Source of the DNA: Amphirosellinia nigrospora
Taxonomy: Eukaryota; Ascomycota; Sordariomycetes; Xylariales; Xylariaceae
Reading direction: 5' to 3'
Assembly (NCBI GenBank): GCA_004123355.1
Contig: SCHM01000003.1
Coordinates: forward strand, 4,979,058 to 5,043,057
Length of the DNA: 64,000 nucleotides
This document shows positions 11,568 to 24,055 of this stretch, one piece after another. The notes under the pieces were generated by a model. The model made no database searches, was not told the origin of the DNA, and saw only the letters and a list, made by a program, of their open reading frames with translations. Both the position numbers and the translations under genes were made by a program. Each line of letters begins with the position of its first letter. Within the stretch, counting starts at the first letter, position 1.

Positions 11568-13529
11568 CTATATTCTCTGAGTCTTTACTGGGATTTCTTC
11601 TCGTAGTGAGTCATTGTCGGTATCGTTTAAGGGCCGGTTCATGTTGCGAGGGGTTCGGACGTAGAATGGCATCGGATGATCCGGAGAGTCGATGAGGTGG
11701 CTAAAGCAATAATTCAGAGCATTGATAGCCTCAATTCTCAACTTAGGCATATCTGCAGTGTCATTTCTGAACACGAGCGCGATGGGATTGATAGTACCTT
11801 CGTTCACACGGTCTCTAACTTTACAGACTCGGTGTCGAATGTTGGGCGGTACTAAACTTAGATTCGCACCCAGAGATAGAAGAACTGCTGCTTCGTAGTA
11901 GTTTTCTTGCGCAAGTGCAAAAGTTAACGGTGTGTCCGCCCAGTTGCTTAGCACATCTAACCTATTTGTTCAACAGGCTCAACTGGTCCCCTAGGCAGCG
12001 GCTGATCGATGGACTCACCTTGCTCAGCATGTTGTCTAATGTTACCTTTACCGTGCGTCTATCTCTGTGGCGGATGGCCATGCGCAGAAGTCCCCATCAA
12101 GAATATCCCTGCTCGCAGACTCGAGAAACCATTGGCGCATCTTGACGGCGTCATTCCCGGCGATTACCATATTCCACAAATTCGACGTTGTGCATATACA
12201 TGGTTCCATGCAATTTTTTTGGAGAAGCCGGTAGACGGTGAGAAACTTTGAGTCATGAGTTGCGATCTCTGCTATTCTTTGAATTGAGCGCGGGAAGATA
12301 CGGATGTTGTGTTTTGATTTCAAACCGTAAGCAAGCTACCGCATTTTCTATTACTCTGTCTTCAAGCGCTATAGTGGTCATAGACTCAGAATCATTTTGG
12401 TAAATAGCCCCATGCTCGAGCATGAATGTGATAACCTTGGGCATTTCAACATCACCAAGTAGAACATTAAAAGCTCCCTATTCCGCCATCGCTTGAACCG
12501 ATCGTCATTTCGATCGATGGCGGGATTGGGAGATGCTTCAAATTGCTCGAGAAAATGTAGCGCTACATCTTCCAGCCCGGCTGATTAATGCCATATCCAA
12601 TTCTGGGCTAGTGGTGAAGTCGTTAGCCATGTAGGCTTGGTTCGGTGAAGTGTATATAAGCTCCAGAGCGATATTTTCGATTCCCTTGCGTCTCGTAAGA
12701 TCGTAATCGGGGAATTGTGAGCGCCAGTTTAAGCTGATGTCAAGAGCATACTGAAACGGTGTTAACAGCATTTTACCAACCGGCGCAGCCTGATCCGCAC
12801 GAGCTCCCCTCTGAATGAGGTATTTGACATAATCAAGGCGCCCCGAATGGACTGCCATGTGGATGGGGGGAATTATATTGCGCATTACTGTACCACTGGG
12901 AGCTGACTGATCGTTTCCTGCGTTGTTTGCGAACGTGGCATGGATAAAAGTGTGCGGATCTAGCTGACATTGAATACATACTTGCTCGTACAAGTCGAGT
13001 ATTCTCCCAATAACTTCTACGCTTAACTTGCCGTCCGCGAGAGCATCTAGGTACAAAGGCCGTCGTACTTGTTCAGGATCAGCCGTGCTACTTACGTATA
13101 TCGCATGTTTAGCTGATGATAGGCGTCAGCGACGAAGATGTTTAGCTGTTCGCTCATGAAATACTCAGGATAGGCAAGTGCTATATCTATACGATCTGGT
13201 ACCGGCATTTGTGTAAGGATAGTACCAAGGAGTTCGACGGGAAGCATTTCGAAATATGAAGCTAGGTTATGAGGTGTAGCATTCGAGCTCGCACCGTTAT
13301 TGGTGTCTGCAGAAGCCTGCATGGCTAACACCATCAATGTTTTGACAATCAACGGAGAGAAGTTTATCTCATTGAAAACAAGCATATTTTCTATGCTAGG
13401 AAGATTGTGTTCAACTGACGTAGAATCATGCTGTTGGTGGCTGTTAGCCCGAGTCTTTTGCTCATTGAGCCTGCGTCGGAGCTTGTCAGTATCATGCTTC
13501 GTAGATATATTCTTAGATTTTGAAGCCAT
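11568..13529 (-). CDS. F-box/ankyrin-repeat protein, frame interrupted
   Basis: The chosen start is MASKSKNISTKHD at 13529; an in-frame upstream ATG at 13604 is possible. An F-box-like segment (MLPVELLGTILTQMPVPDRI...) lies about 90 codons in. Exon 1 ends near 13090 at a GTAAGT donor. The rest carries ankyrin-type helices: IPPIHMAVHSGRLDYVKYLIQRGA, the KVITFMLEHGAIY segment, and near the end DTPLTFALAQENYYEAAVLLSLGANL. A GTGAGT...AATAG intron precedes the last one. Proteins of this layout are usually substrate adaptors of SCF ubiquitin ligases or of unknown function. Several one-base frame changes (near 12570, 12470 and 12330) split it into five ORFs. Ankyrin assignment is good; the F-box is moderate. 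Confidence 0.6.
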
Positions 13530-13772
13530 TTTGATTGAGTAGTTCTTGTTTAGATAATTATCAGTGTCCACTTTGAGAGTTTGAGTAATTGGTATGTAGA
13601 GCAAAGGGAAAACTTACGACGATTAAGAAGGAGAAACGGAAGAAATTTATACTTGTCAATAATACGCCAAATAAAAAATTTTGCTTGAACAATAGGTATT
13701 ATTTTGTACAATCGTTTGGTTAGAGTGACTAAACGAGCCTTTGACCCCTGAAGGTAATCCGAAACAAAGAAG

Positions 13773-14159
13773 TTGCCCACCACGAGTCAAAGGGCAAGGG
13801 TTTTCGGGACAATGCTTATAGGCCAATTTATCTACACTGGGACCTTGGCATTCCTGTATACCCTTGCTGAGTTGAGGAGCCGCCGAGGACAGCCCACAGT
13901 CTCCATCAGTTTGTCCATTTTAGATGACGTCGGCTATGTCGTGGAGCAGAAGGGTATGAGCGAGAACCTCAGCGCCTCGCTAGGCATTTACATGCCCATT
14001 GCTCACGTTTATACCAGCATCAAGGGAGCGATTATTGGTGCGTCGTCTGGACTAAATCGTGATGCCAGAACAATCGCCTTCATGCGCAATGACTCGCAGA
14101 TCTCTCTTGGCTGGGAAGAAAGACCCCATTACTTGTTAGCGCTCCGTCGGAAGACATGA
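13773..14159 (+). CDS. Unidentified ORF or exon, possible Ysc84-like fragment
   Basis: This is an open frame of 128 codons with ordinary composition. The first ATG inside it is at 13812, so it is either shorter at the 5' end or the exon of a larger gene. The stretch ENLSASLGIYMPIAHVYTS followed by IKGAIIGAS faintly resembles the C-terminal half of the Ysc84/SH3YL1 lipid-binding domain (NLSVAAGP...APVYSYSKSKGLFAGVS). The glycine-rich first half of that domain is not convincing. It ends at TGA 14157-14159. I do not assign a function. Confidence 0.3.
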   Translation: MPTTSQRARVFGTMLIGQFIYTGTLAFLYTLAELRSRRGQPTVSISLSILDDVGYVVEQKGMSENLSASLGIYMPIAHVYTSIKGAIIGASSGLNRDARTIAFMRNDSQISLGWEERPHYLLALRRKT

Positions 14160-14855
14160 GAGAACCACCAGCGTGACCTACAAGCCGTCTCGAATGGGAT
14201 TCCTCTGGGAGCGGGCAGTAATAGGCAGCTTAAAACTTCAATCTCATAGATGAGACAGTCAAGTGACGCAAGGCTCTAAATATGAGAATAGTCTCTTAGA
14301 ATTTTTGGGTTGAATCATAACCAGAGTCAATACGCTAGACTTTAACTGGTGGTGTCTGGATATAAACACTTTGTATGACAATCTATCTGCTGTGTGTTGC
14401 AGTCTACAATAAGCTACAACATACTTAGTGTCTTCAGCATGTATTTAACAATTTCGGCAGTACTTTGCGTGACATATCTTATTCAATAGGTCGCTTGCCC
14501 ACGCGATTATTATGTGATAGGTGTGAATAGTTGATGTAGGAAATGGAAATAAAACTACAACTCTAAGAGCTAGGTGTGCAGGAACGGAGCGGGCAACCTG
14601 CTGAGTTATCTGGTAACATTGAGTTCCAAGCACTTTTTCTGTGGACGCAGTTGCTCTCAGCTGGCTGCAGCCGCCGACATTGGCTTAACCATGTTGACTT
14701 AGTGTCCAGCGAAAGTTATGCCGTGCAATGCACCAAAGACAGTAATCGAGTGCTTTTGGCAAAAATATATGTTTGGGTGTGTCAATCTAGGTAGATGGAG
14801 GATCCTCTCCTTTTTCATTGTTATTGTTTCAGTTTTAATTTGGTCAGTCTTGGAG
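14160..14855. other. Intergenic region
   Basis: No gene is recognised. Reading frames on both strands here are short and unlike known proteins. The open frame of the next gene extends upstream to 14718, but the residues before 14856 look like non-coding read-through (a hydrophobic FFIVIVSVLIW stretch). Confidence 0.4.
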
Positions 14856-16143
14856 ATGCGTAACCATTCTCAGGGGGCGCCACTCGGGGATCCGATTCAA
14901 TCAGTCACCGGCCATATGAACTCGGCCGAGCAGGTAGCTGCTATAATGCTCTCATGGCACTCGTTAGAGCTCGTATCTCTCCGCAAGGTGCAATCTCTAT
15001 GGGCCGGGTACGGTCACATTTGCCAAGTGACAGCACGAGCAACGACGGTAGCTGCAGCGCAGCAAATGCGCGAAAGATATGGCGATATCGGCACCACTGG
15101 CGAGGATGGAAAGGACATGTTTGCGCTCATTCTCAAGCTCATCTCCCCACCTCCCATGGCATCGGGAGGCGAGGTCGAGGGCCATCTACGGAAAATCATG
15201 AGCTATGAGGTTGAACAACACTTCTACGGCTCCATTGCGCCAAGGCTTGGAAGAGATTGCCTGTGGCCCGTTGCATTGCCGCTACACAGGGGAAGCCTGG
15301 GTCTGATACGCCTGAGGGCTTGATGGCAACTATGATGACGGACCTGCGACCAAAATATCCCGTAGCCGGCGAGAAGAGGGCTACATTAAATGGGACACAG
15401 GTTCATGCTGCCTTAGATTGGTTATCACAGTTTCATAAGAAGTCGTGGGAGATACTACCTATACCATCACAAGAACCACTACTTCCCCCTCTCGAGGAAG
15501 CGGATAGGAGAAACCGAGGCGGCGCACCGGGCAGATCTGTTTGGTTGAATGGGGGATATACATATCTTGCCACGAGGCGGAAGGAATACGCCTCTCTCGC
15601 TGCCGACTCGAACTCCGAATGGTCGTCAGCGCTTTGTCAACCCACCTCTCCTCGCGGGAGCTCCATAGCGGAGAAAGTGGCTGACGTTCTAATACCACGA
15701 GGGCGCGATCACGAAACACTCATCCATGGCGACGTGAAGTCCGAGAATCTTTCACGACGCATTCCGGTTCTGAGGTGGCGTTTTACGACTTCCAGTATGT
15801 GGGCCTCGGACTCGGGGTCTGCGATCTTGCGAAGCTATTCACGTGCTCCGTTCCGTTGCACATGCTTACGAATGATGATGGACCTACTAGGCTGCAGATG
15901 GGCGAAGGCGAGAGGAACCTGTTAGAGCGATATCGTGAGAATCTACTTACTGGAACTGGCAAGACGTATGACTGGGATACCTTCGTTCGGCACTGGGAAA
16001 CTGCACTCGTTGATTGGCTCCGATTTCAAGCCTCGTGGGGATTCTGGGGCAATACAGAGTGGCTTGAGGCTCGTGTCCGATCGATATTACAAGACCCAAA
16101 TTGGAGGACTTGGCTTGATGAACAGCAGAGTCCGCTAAATTAG
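14856..16143 (+). CDS. CHK/EcKL-type kinase-like phosphotransferase, frame interrupted
   Basis: Three consecutive frames join into one protein of about 430 residues. The N-lobe runs through SLWAGYGHICQVTARATT, ALILKLISPPP (the lysine strand) and LRKIMSYEVEQHFY. The second frame carries PVARCIAATQGK, LNGTQVHAALDWLSQFH, LNGGYTYLATRR and the catalytic IHGDVKSENL. The third carries VAFYDFQYVGLGLGVCDLAKL, the metal-binding DFQ motif, and continues to RTWLDEQQSPLN. The HGDxxxxN and DFQ pair is typical of the choline-kinase-like/ecdysteroid-kinase-like branch of the protein-kinase fold, which phosphorylates small molecules. The substrate is unknown. Both frame changes are loss of one T in a T-run (15257-15258 and 15750-15752). 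The start is uncertain; an ATG at 14718 is also in frame. Confidence 0.65.
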
Positions 16144-16456
16144 AAGACCTCCACCCAGAAATATAGGCATAGACATTATAGACGCATTCGGTGGCCCTTG
16201 TCTTGGATTCTGCATATGAATTTATTGTCTACTGAGTCATACCGCAAGCGAAACATCCCCTGACGCAACGGCAAAATTAGGCGATGACTTCTACTTCAGA
16301 TACCGTTCGGCTTGCTCGCGCACATGAAAATATAAGTGCAAACCCGGCCTGTCGGATTCGCATTTTCTACGTATAAAGCATTGATTCCCCTACCCCTCAA
16401 ACGCCTCAACACCTACCAACCGAGTGAAAATTGATTAAGCTGTATACGCCAGTTCT

Positions 16457-17232
16457 TTAAGCATTCCACTCGTCTCGTCCTAACCTAACAATATCACTCT
16501 GCTCCAGAACCCAGTACTTGCTCGGCGCCTTACCCTCAGCAGCCAGCAGCGTAGCCTTCACGGCGGCACGTGCAACAACCAGGTCCTCTTGTCCAAACTT
16601 GTCTGCAGCGCCTTGGCCCAGATACGTCTTCATGCCGTTGAGGATGGACCCGAAGAGGGGGCCGCCAGCATGAGGGACCTCGCGATCGCCCACCAGGAAT
16701 CCGGGGCGCAGGATGATGGCTTGTTTAAAGTCGAGTGACTTGATTGAATCCTCCACGCCATTCTTCATCTTTGAGTACGGTGCCATGTTACTCAAGAACC
16801 CCGTGTACCAGCGGAGGAGACGAACACAAAGGTCTGGGCACCGGCGGTGTGGGCTGCTTTCACGAGCTCAACGTTCACTGTGCGGGCAGCAAGTCAGCAA
16901 TTACGGCCTGCCATCCATGCTTCCGCCATCATGGGATCGGTTCTTACGATCGTGGTCAATCTTCCACTGGTTCTGTATGCCACCGGCCTGAGCGCGTGTC
17001 GTTCCTAGCGCTGAGTATACTGTCGTTGGGGCCGGCGAGAGGGCTGCGAACTGCGACGCCCACTTTGTGGTATCGGCTTCGATGGTTGCGTTCAGCTTCG
17101 TGGACGTCTCGGTCTTGGGCGCGCGGCGGGAGATGGTGTATACATTCTTGCAAGCGTCGAGGCTTAGTAGCGTCGCGAGGATCTGGTGGCCGACGAGGCC
17201 CGTCGAACCGATGACGGCGGCGGAGAAGTCAT
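16457..17232 (-). CDS. FMP52: FMP52-like mitochondrial NAD(P)-binding oxidoreductase
   Basis: The minus strand encodes a Rossmann protein of the FMP52 family (found in mitochondrial proteomes; reaction unknown). A start ATG at 17232 is followed by AVIGSTGLVGHQILATLLSL (the nucleotide-binding glycine motif), TISRRAPK, ATIEADTTKWASQF, YSALGTTRAQAGG and QWKIDHD. Then comes an intron (GTAAGA to CGCACAG, with a GCTGAC branch site), VNVELVKAAHTAGAQTFVFV, SSAGTRG, MAPYSKMKNGVEDSIKSLDF (with the YxxxK pair), ILRPGFLVGDRE and a SKYWVLEQSDIVRLGRDEW ending. Family proteins are about 230 residues, as here. Two single-base losses (near 17222 and at the GGGGTT near 16800) break the frame; otherwise it looks complete. 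Confidence 0.75.
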
Positions 17233-17544
17233 TGCGGTGATATTGATCGAGTGGTGAGGGAAAGGGTTATGTGGAATAGCTCTGTCATCAATCGTTGTAT
17301 TTGTCCCTACCTAGTCAGCAATCTTGGTGCGTAATGAGTACTCTACTGGGGCTGGCGTGCTTGATTATTCAGCAGGAATAAAGGTCCGAGGCTATCATTC
17401 ATTAGTGCGGGGCACGCCTATATTTAGTGCCTCGGTAGATACCGAGTGTGGAGTCACTCAAGACCTATCGTGGGGCATTATCGATGTAACCTATTATTTA
17501 AGACAACAATACTCGACTACACTCATAATCCATTAATTAGAGCT

Positions 17545-17871
17545 CTAGTGATAAATGAGATCTCCATGTGTGAGCACACTTTGGCGTGTGATGAATGCCT
17601 TTGGAACGTCCCGCGTAAAGTGCTCGATGTTTACAGGGGTCTGGGATAGCTTCATTTGAGCTGCAGTATCCGCTTTTCCGTGATATCCATCGCTTTTCGT
17701 GTGAGGAACAATGGATGTCTCAAGGGTCCTCCCCATACAGCTGAATATAGTTGGTACTGGGACGGTTCGCATATAATTCCAGATGCCTTTTAATTGTGCT
17801 AAGATACGGGGTTTCTCGTCTTCAGATAGATCGTCCCAAATCAACGCTAGTTGTGTGCACCCTCCTTCTGC
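17545..17871 (-). pseudogene. Aminoglycoside-phosphotransferase-family (APH) fragment
   Basis: After a TTTCAG acceptor at 17872 the frame reads AEGGCTQLALIWDDLSEDEK, then LAQLKGIWNYMRTVPVP and ends VLTHGDLIYH before a stop. The WDxLSxxEK, QLxxxWxxMR and HGDL features are those of fungal APH-family proteins between the hinge and the catalytic loop. The Asn and DWE motif that should follow HGDL are absent, as is most of the C-lobe. I saw no clear N-lobe exon upstream on this strand. It is best read as a truncated copy, or as a gene whose remaining exons are too short or broken to recognise. Confidence 0.5.
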
Positions 17872-20822
17872 CTGAAAGATAGAAGACCTTTAAATAAAGA
17901 CATAGCAAGTCAAAATCGAGAACTCGACGACTATCAACTACGGCAACATTGGCGGTCACTATTCAAATATACAGGATAGGTGAAACAGTGAGCTAACCTA
18001 CCTTCGAACAAGCCTGCCTTTTCTACTCGGTAGCTAAAAAATCAGGTTCAAGTGCACCCTATCTCGCTTGGTCGTTTTCTGCTACTTCCACAGGATACCC
18101 CGTCAGCTCTTCAGTCAGTCGCAGTAGCAAGAGTATGACAATAGCTTTGCTTAGCGAATTAATTTATTCTCTCAGTTTTTGGTTCGCAGGTTCCTCCTCT
18201 TCTCCTAGCGTAACCTCGCTTCTTGGTGTGTAGGCTTTTCGCAGGGCCGTGTGTTCTCGTGATCCTCGTCGACCAATAGCCCTTATCTATAGCTGTGTAT
18301 CTTGGGGGCACCGCCCGCTCCGGCTGTATGACACCTCGTTTCACCTGACGAGGCCAAGTCTATTTTCACCCTAACTGTCACAAGGGATAGTAAATATACG
18401 TAATGAAGTAGTGAGAGTGACAAGGCAAAATTAGACCCAGGGGCAAAAGGGGCAAAATAAGAGGGGTAAAGATACTTGAAAACATTAGATTTACTTGTTG
18501 TATGTCGCTTTTGTGCTTAAACCCCTTTCGATGAATAGATTACCCTTGTTTCTAAGTGACCACGCATCGTATTGGATGAGTAATTACTTGATTACATCTA
18601 ATCCCAGGGCCACAGGAGACCGCTGTATATAGCGAGATAGTTTCCACGAGGTTAGTTTCGGAGACCTTCGTGGAACAACAAATGTCTATTACCTGGTATG
18701 TACCAGGTCCCTGGGAAGGCTGGCATCCATTTCAAATATTATTATCCCTGTCCTGTGAATCCTATTATGATCCCTGGTACCCCAAACGGGAATTAATTAG
18801 AATAAGAGGCGAGTACGCCGCCACGTACATTGTACTCTGCTTATGCGCACGATGTAAAGGGCCATATTCGGGCGACTAACGCGGATTCATGGCTCTACAG
18901 TTTTCTGAACCAAACTCAGTACTGAGTACAGTCTGAACGACGAAGATCTCACGACTACCCAGAACTTTATAACATCCCTGCCAAGTCTTTCGAACCGGCT
19001 GGACAGTGTGGCGCGTTACAGCTACTTCGGATCGTCCCGCTCCGCGATAGTAACGTTGTCCCAAATAACCGAGTAGACGATAGTCTAGCTATAATGTATA
19101 TAAGAAATTTGTTCGACCACGGCCGTATAACTAGGATAGGTCAGGACCGTGGGTTATGGCAGCGTCCAATTTTGTGTCAGGAAGAGGCCCCTAGGTTAGA
19201 TTCCCATACTAAACAAGAGTTAACGACGTCACTGTTGCCAAAAATAGAATAGAAATACTGAACATCCTTGTCTATTTCCCCCTCGAGTTTTGCTACAGCT
19301 CGCGACCTAGTTACTCCGGCATTGTTGAGGTGTCGCCATACCAAGACACTGCTAATTAAACGCCCTGCGCGAATACATCTTGCCCTGATTCAGCCAGGCA
19401 TTCAGGTTAAGCGACTTCTAGCTTGCCATATATTACATCGGCCCCGCCCAAGGCCCAGTACTCCACTGCCTGCGCCAAGATCCCGACACTCTGGATGCGC
19501 TAAACTAGCTTCATAGTCTAATCAGCAGATTGATGTTAATGCTACCCAAGCATATTTATAACAACGACTATTAATGTCGCCACTATCATGACAGGGAGTT
19601 AGGAAGGGATTAACAAAAGAGGTCAAGGGAGAAGCTATAACGCAAGGGGTCAACATTCCGCTCGGACTATTACCTAATAAGCAGCCAGAGCAATTTTATA
19701 CCCAGTAGGTACCTTGCTTGGTCCCTCGCTAGATCAAACATCAACCTCCTGAGTACTAGTCAGCTAGTTACCTTCCACAACGTAAGCTGCCAAATCTCAT
19801 GTTCAAAGCTGAGACCTCAACTTGAGATTGAGAATTGGTTGTATCATGTGCATGAATAACTAGAGACAACGCTATCTATAGACACTCTCTACAAATAGCG
19901 TCAAGGAGTGTCTAGAGCGCTGCTTTGCTTCTGCCTTACCTAATTTGTCTCCTAAAGCCTTCTCCTTTCTGGACGTAAATAAATACACAATTAGTTTTAT
20001 CTTACATTCATGAGATGGCCTAAGCCTGTAACCCTTATCTCTTCGGACAGTCTTGAGTTTCTTTCATCTCAAGACCCATAATCCTGCTAGTTAGCCGGTA
20101 GTATGCCGTATTGTTATGATGCTCGTCCTCTGGGATAATGAACCTCTGTGTATAGAGCTAGAGATAGCCGACTACCCTGCGGCAAAAAAGGAGTTTAAAC
20201 TCTTTGCGTGACAACGAGTATTATATTACGCCGGTACTTTGAGATCTTGACGTATATGTTGAACGGTCGCATCAGCATGTGCTGGGACATATTTGTGCTT
20301 CGCGTGCTAGGCGGCCCAATCGTCGCTCGCTCAGCCACTCCTCGTGATTTGATTGATGTGACAAGGGCTTGTGTTCATGTGCTTGGACGGTATAGTTTCC
20401 CTTACCTACCTGCAGTATCACATCTATAAGCTGGTCGCCCATTTAGACTATGATCTCGACGTTGTACCTGCTGTACGGACAAACTATTGGCTTGTCACAG
20501 TGTTAATATCTCACTTATTGGACGATTCCTTGCCCAATGTGTTAGCCCGCTTCGCCAAATTCTGTGCAATACAGTGATACCATTTTGAGCAGGTTTTCTC
20601 ACCCGACGACATTTGGCCACTTACTATCAAATCAATTGGATCTTAACTGAGAGGGGTGGCCAACGTTGCCAGTTGTTTCGTACATAAAGGTTGCGCATCC
20701 CCGACTGATGAATCATCTCCTGCACTGCATCGCATCCCACCAAACTGCACTGCATGATACTAAGACATTTTGTTCTGAGCCTTCTTATAAGTTCGATAAC
20801 TGCTTGATCAACTTGTCGCGAT
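17872..20822. other. Gene-poor region
   Basis: Only short, unrecognisable reading frames occur on either strand (for example 18670-18879, 19268-19516 and 20208-20429 plus). A perfect palindrome ACCTGGTATGTACCAGGT lies at about 18692-18709. No RNA gene or transposon is identified. It may hold decayed coding sequence. Confidence 0.4.
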
Positions 20823-20990
20823 ATGCCTCCGTCTCAAAAAGAACTCATCGTCATGATGAAAGCAGCCCAGGCATCCAAAGACAAGAAAAAGGATAATCAA
20901 ATTACAAAGGAGTATCTGGAACGAGTGGAAGCTGAAAAAAGTGCCGAAGCTGCTGGAAAGGCAGCAAGGGATCGAAGACAAAAGAAGTAG
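20823..20990 (+). CDS. Small basic/acidic ORF, 55 aa, unidentified
   Basis: An ATG at 20823 opens a 55-codon frame. It starts MPPSQKELIVMMKAAQASKD, is rich in Lys, Glu and Ala (YLERVEAEKSAEAAGKAARD), and ends RRQKK. It looks like a charged helix or coiled coil and could be a small protein or the last exon of a decayed gene. Nothing around it helps to assign a role. Confidence 0.25.
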   Translation: MPPSQKELIVMMKAAQASKDKKKDNQITKEYLERVEAEKSAEAAGKAARDRRQKK

Positions 20991-22516
20991 TGAGTAAATT
21001 ACCCATGAATCCTGATCTTGAATTGATTTTTGATTCTATAAGACGATACGACGAAATTGTGCGAGACGCTTAATAACTGTGATATGGTATTACAGAACAG
21101 GACGGGGACGGCAGCACTATACTACGATACCATCAAAGACAGCATGTTATCAAATCAAGCATGTGGCTATCTGCGGTTCACTATATAGGGTCAGTCCCAC
21201 CATGAAGGGTTGGAGTACTAGCATGGTGACGCCGATCACGTCTCGAGTATATCTTTTCCAGCTGGGTCTATTCGGAAACTGGTGACACTGGTTTATACCA
21301 TGGATACGGTGCCATGCACAGATATATACACTGCCTAATACATGGCATATGCCACTGAGTCCAGTTTCAATTTCTTTCGTTTATATAATTTGATGAAAGT
21401 TATATGTGACCGTCGCTCGAGATACAACATTTATCTATCTAAAGCCGTTATCACATAGTTGATGCATTAGCAGCGGACACTATTTATTTGAATTTTCTCA
21501 TCTCTTAAAAGTATTTAGAGATCAGATAAAGGTTTCCTCGACGCGTAAACTGTGCTCGTATCATAACTTTTCAAGGTGTTTAGGGGATGACGTTTGTGTT
21601 TGAGATTCCCCAGAACACCCAGCTACGCCACGTAGAATGTGGGGCTCGGGCAAAGTTGCCCAAAACAACTAACATCCGTGTTTGTTTTAAGCAAAATATA
21701 AAGTCGTGGCTGTTTCAAATAACGGGTGTTTCATGTTTGTAATTACGTAAGATTCGAATCCACTATAAGTTTAAACGGTTGTTGCCCACCCAGTGCACGA
21801 AGTGTTGCCGATAATATATTGGTTTGTGACGTCGTTTGCCTTAGTAGGTAGTCTGGTGTTACACGCATTGCATCATAGAATCAGAATACGAGCCTTTGTA
21901 TGTAATTTTTACGAGTACAACGAAGGCTATACGGAAGTTTGAGATGAGTTAGACTCTCGAAATAAAAGCTTACGATGCTATGGGGTATATTAGGGTTAGA
22001 CATTTCCTACCTAGAGCTGTAGAATGATAGATCTTCAAACCGTCCTTGGCTCTATAGCCACTTATCATAATTCGAACTTCGAACTCGATCCCGAGCATCC
22101 GCCATAGCCCTTACTACGCCTGGGGAAGTCTACTTGTCTAAGGGATCATATTTTTTCATATAGTGAAACAAAACTATTGGTGGTACTTGTACGATATTTG
22201 CTCCACGTCATAGTGAGAAGGTACTGGAATGAAGACCCCGGAAGAGCGGTGTAAGTCCGAACACAAGACAACCTGCGAATCTGATCTCGCTGCTATAGCG
22301 TACGCGCTTAGTGTTACGCTAAAAGGGATGTATTATTGCTGTGATACGCCAGGGTCGAGTCACTGCAGGATTGTAGCATGATTGGTTAGCCTTCAACACC
22401 ACTCAATCGCCATCGGCGGATACCTTCACCGAGACCTTTGACATCCCCAGATTCTCGGTTCTAACATGCACGCCACCCACTTCGAATTACTTTGCCTACG
22501 CTTTCTTTTCGTCACG
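20991..22516. other. Gene-poor region upstream of the phosphotransferase gene
   Basis: No supported gene. Reading frames are short (68 codons at most), and composition is moderately AT-rich without the RIP signature. The promoter of the gene at 22517 should lie in the last few hundred bases. Confidence 0.4.
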
Positions 22517-24055
22517 ATGGACTGGGATGAGCGCGCCGTTTTGGATAACAATGTATCATTCCTTTTATGGATCAGGAAATACGATAAAGCACGCGAGGAA
22601 CAACTGACGGATTGGGTGTCGACTCTCCATAAGGATCATTTACGTTGCAAGCTCGCCACGGACAGTATGTTGGATGATCGTCGTGGCGCTTATAATATCA
22701 ATTGCAAGGTAGTATTCAGCAATGAGGAAAAGTGGATGGTCAGGTTTCCTATGGTAGGAAGTGTGATGAATGCCGACGAGAAAGTTGAGATCGAAGTGGC
22801 TACGATGAAACTTGTCCGTCAGCAGACCACTATACCGATCCCCGATATCAAAGCATGGGGCTTGGCTATTGACAACCCGCTCGGAATTGGCCCCTTTATT
22901 ATCAACGAGTATGTCGAAGGCGTCGGCGTCAATGAGATTCTGCAGAATATCGATGCCAGGATAATGAAAGAAGATGTTAGTGACCAGGTAGTTGAAACCA
23001 TCTTCCGGCAAACAATTGCCTTTCAATTGCAGCTCCAACAGTTGGACTTCTCATGCATCGGCAGCATGACCTCGACCTCCACGACCCCCGAGCCTTCATT
23101 TGCCGCTACAATTAATTCACGCCCACTTACGAAGAAGGCTCAGGATTACCTTGAAACTGGAGGGGTTGACGTTCTCGGTTTGTGGCCATCAGCTCATATC
23201 GCTTAGTTTCGTCTATGAATCCTGATTTTTTGTAGGCCCTCGGGACAAGACATTCTTATCAACAACTGAGTACTTTCATCACATTGTCGACGAAGACCTA
23301 AAACATCTTCATATTCAACCTAATTCGGTTGATGGCGCTGAAGATGCAAGAGACAAATTTGTCTCCTGGAACGTCATGAAAGCTTTAGTAGCACGTCATG
23401 TCTTCCCTGACCAAGACAAGGGCCCTTTCAAACTTATGTGCGACGATTTCCAGCCCGCCAATATGATCGTTAACAACGATCAAGACCTAAAGATAATTGC
23501 AGTTATTGACTGGGAGTGGTCGTATGCAGCGCCAGCCCAGATGGTCTATTCCACGCCAACTTGGTTACTTATCGAGTCGCCTAATGTTTGGTCCTCCGTC
23601 GATCAAAGGTTCGCCAGATTCAATAAACATTCAGAGCTATATACCCGGATTCTCGAGGAAGAGGAAAGAATTCTGCTTGGTGATGATCTGCGCGAGGATG
23701 AGAAGCCTTCGGCATCACTAAGGAAATGCCAGAAGGAGGGGCACCAGTGGTTTCACTTCATCTTGCTGCGCGGGTTTAACAGTGCGAGTTATGTTCCTTT
23801 TGTTAAACTTCGAGAAGAGACAGAGGATTGGGACGAGCTTGTTGCAGCTATACCAAAGGAAAAATCGAGGCTTTTGTCCAGCAAAAGATGGCTGACCTAG
23901 CTAGATATTACACGCATTTAGCTGAAAGGCAGAAGAAGTACGACGAAGCATTATTAGGGGAGTCGGAGGACATGATGGCCTTTCTCGAAGAGAACGAAAA
24001 GAGTTTTGTTGATAGGCAGAGACATCAGTGGCGTTCATGGAAGTGTTTTGATTAG
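22517..24055 (+). CDS. APH-family phosphotransferase
   Basis: I start at MDWDERAVLDNNVSFLLW (22517), since family members begin this way; an in-frame ATG lies upstream at 22466. The N-lobe has YNINCKVVFSNEEKWMVRFP (strand with lysine) and VEIEVATMKLVRQQTTIPIP, then GPFIINEYVEGVGV as the hinge. An intron of about 56 bp (GTTTGT to TTGTAG, ending near 23235) joins DVLG to PRDKTFLSTTEYF. The catalytic segment is CDDFQPANMIVN (the family's HxDxxxxN position, with Cys for His), followed by IAVIDWEWSYAAP with the metal-binding DWE. The C-terminal coiled segment is reached after one A is lost from the A-run at 23860-23864. It is a fungal phosphotransferase-fold protein of unknown substrate, otherwise complete at about 490 residues. 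Confidence 0.7.
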
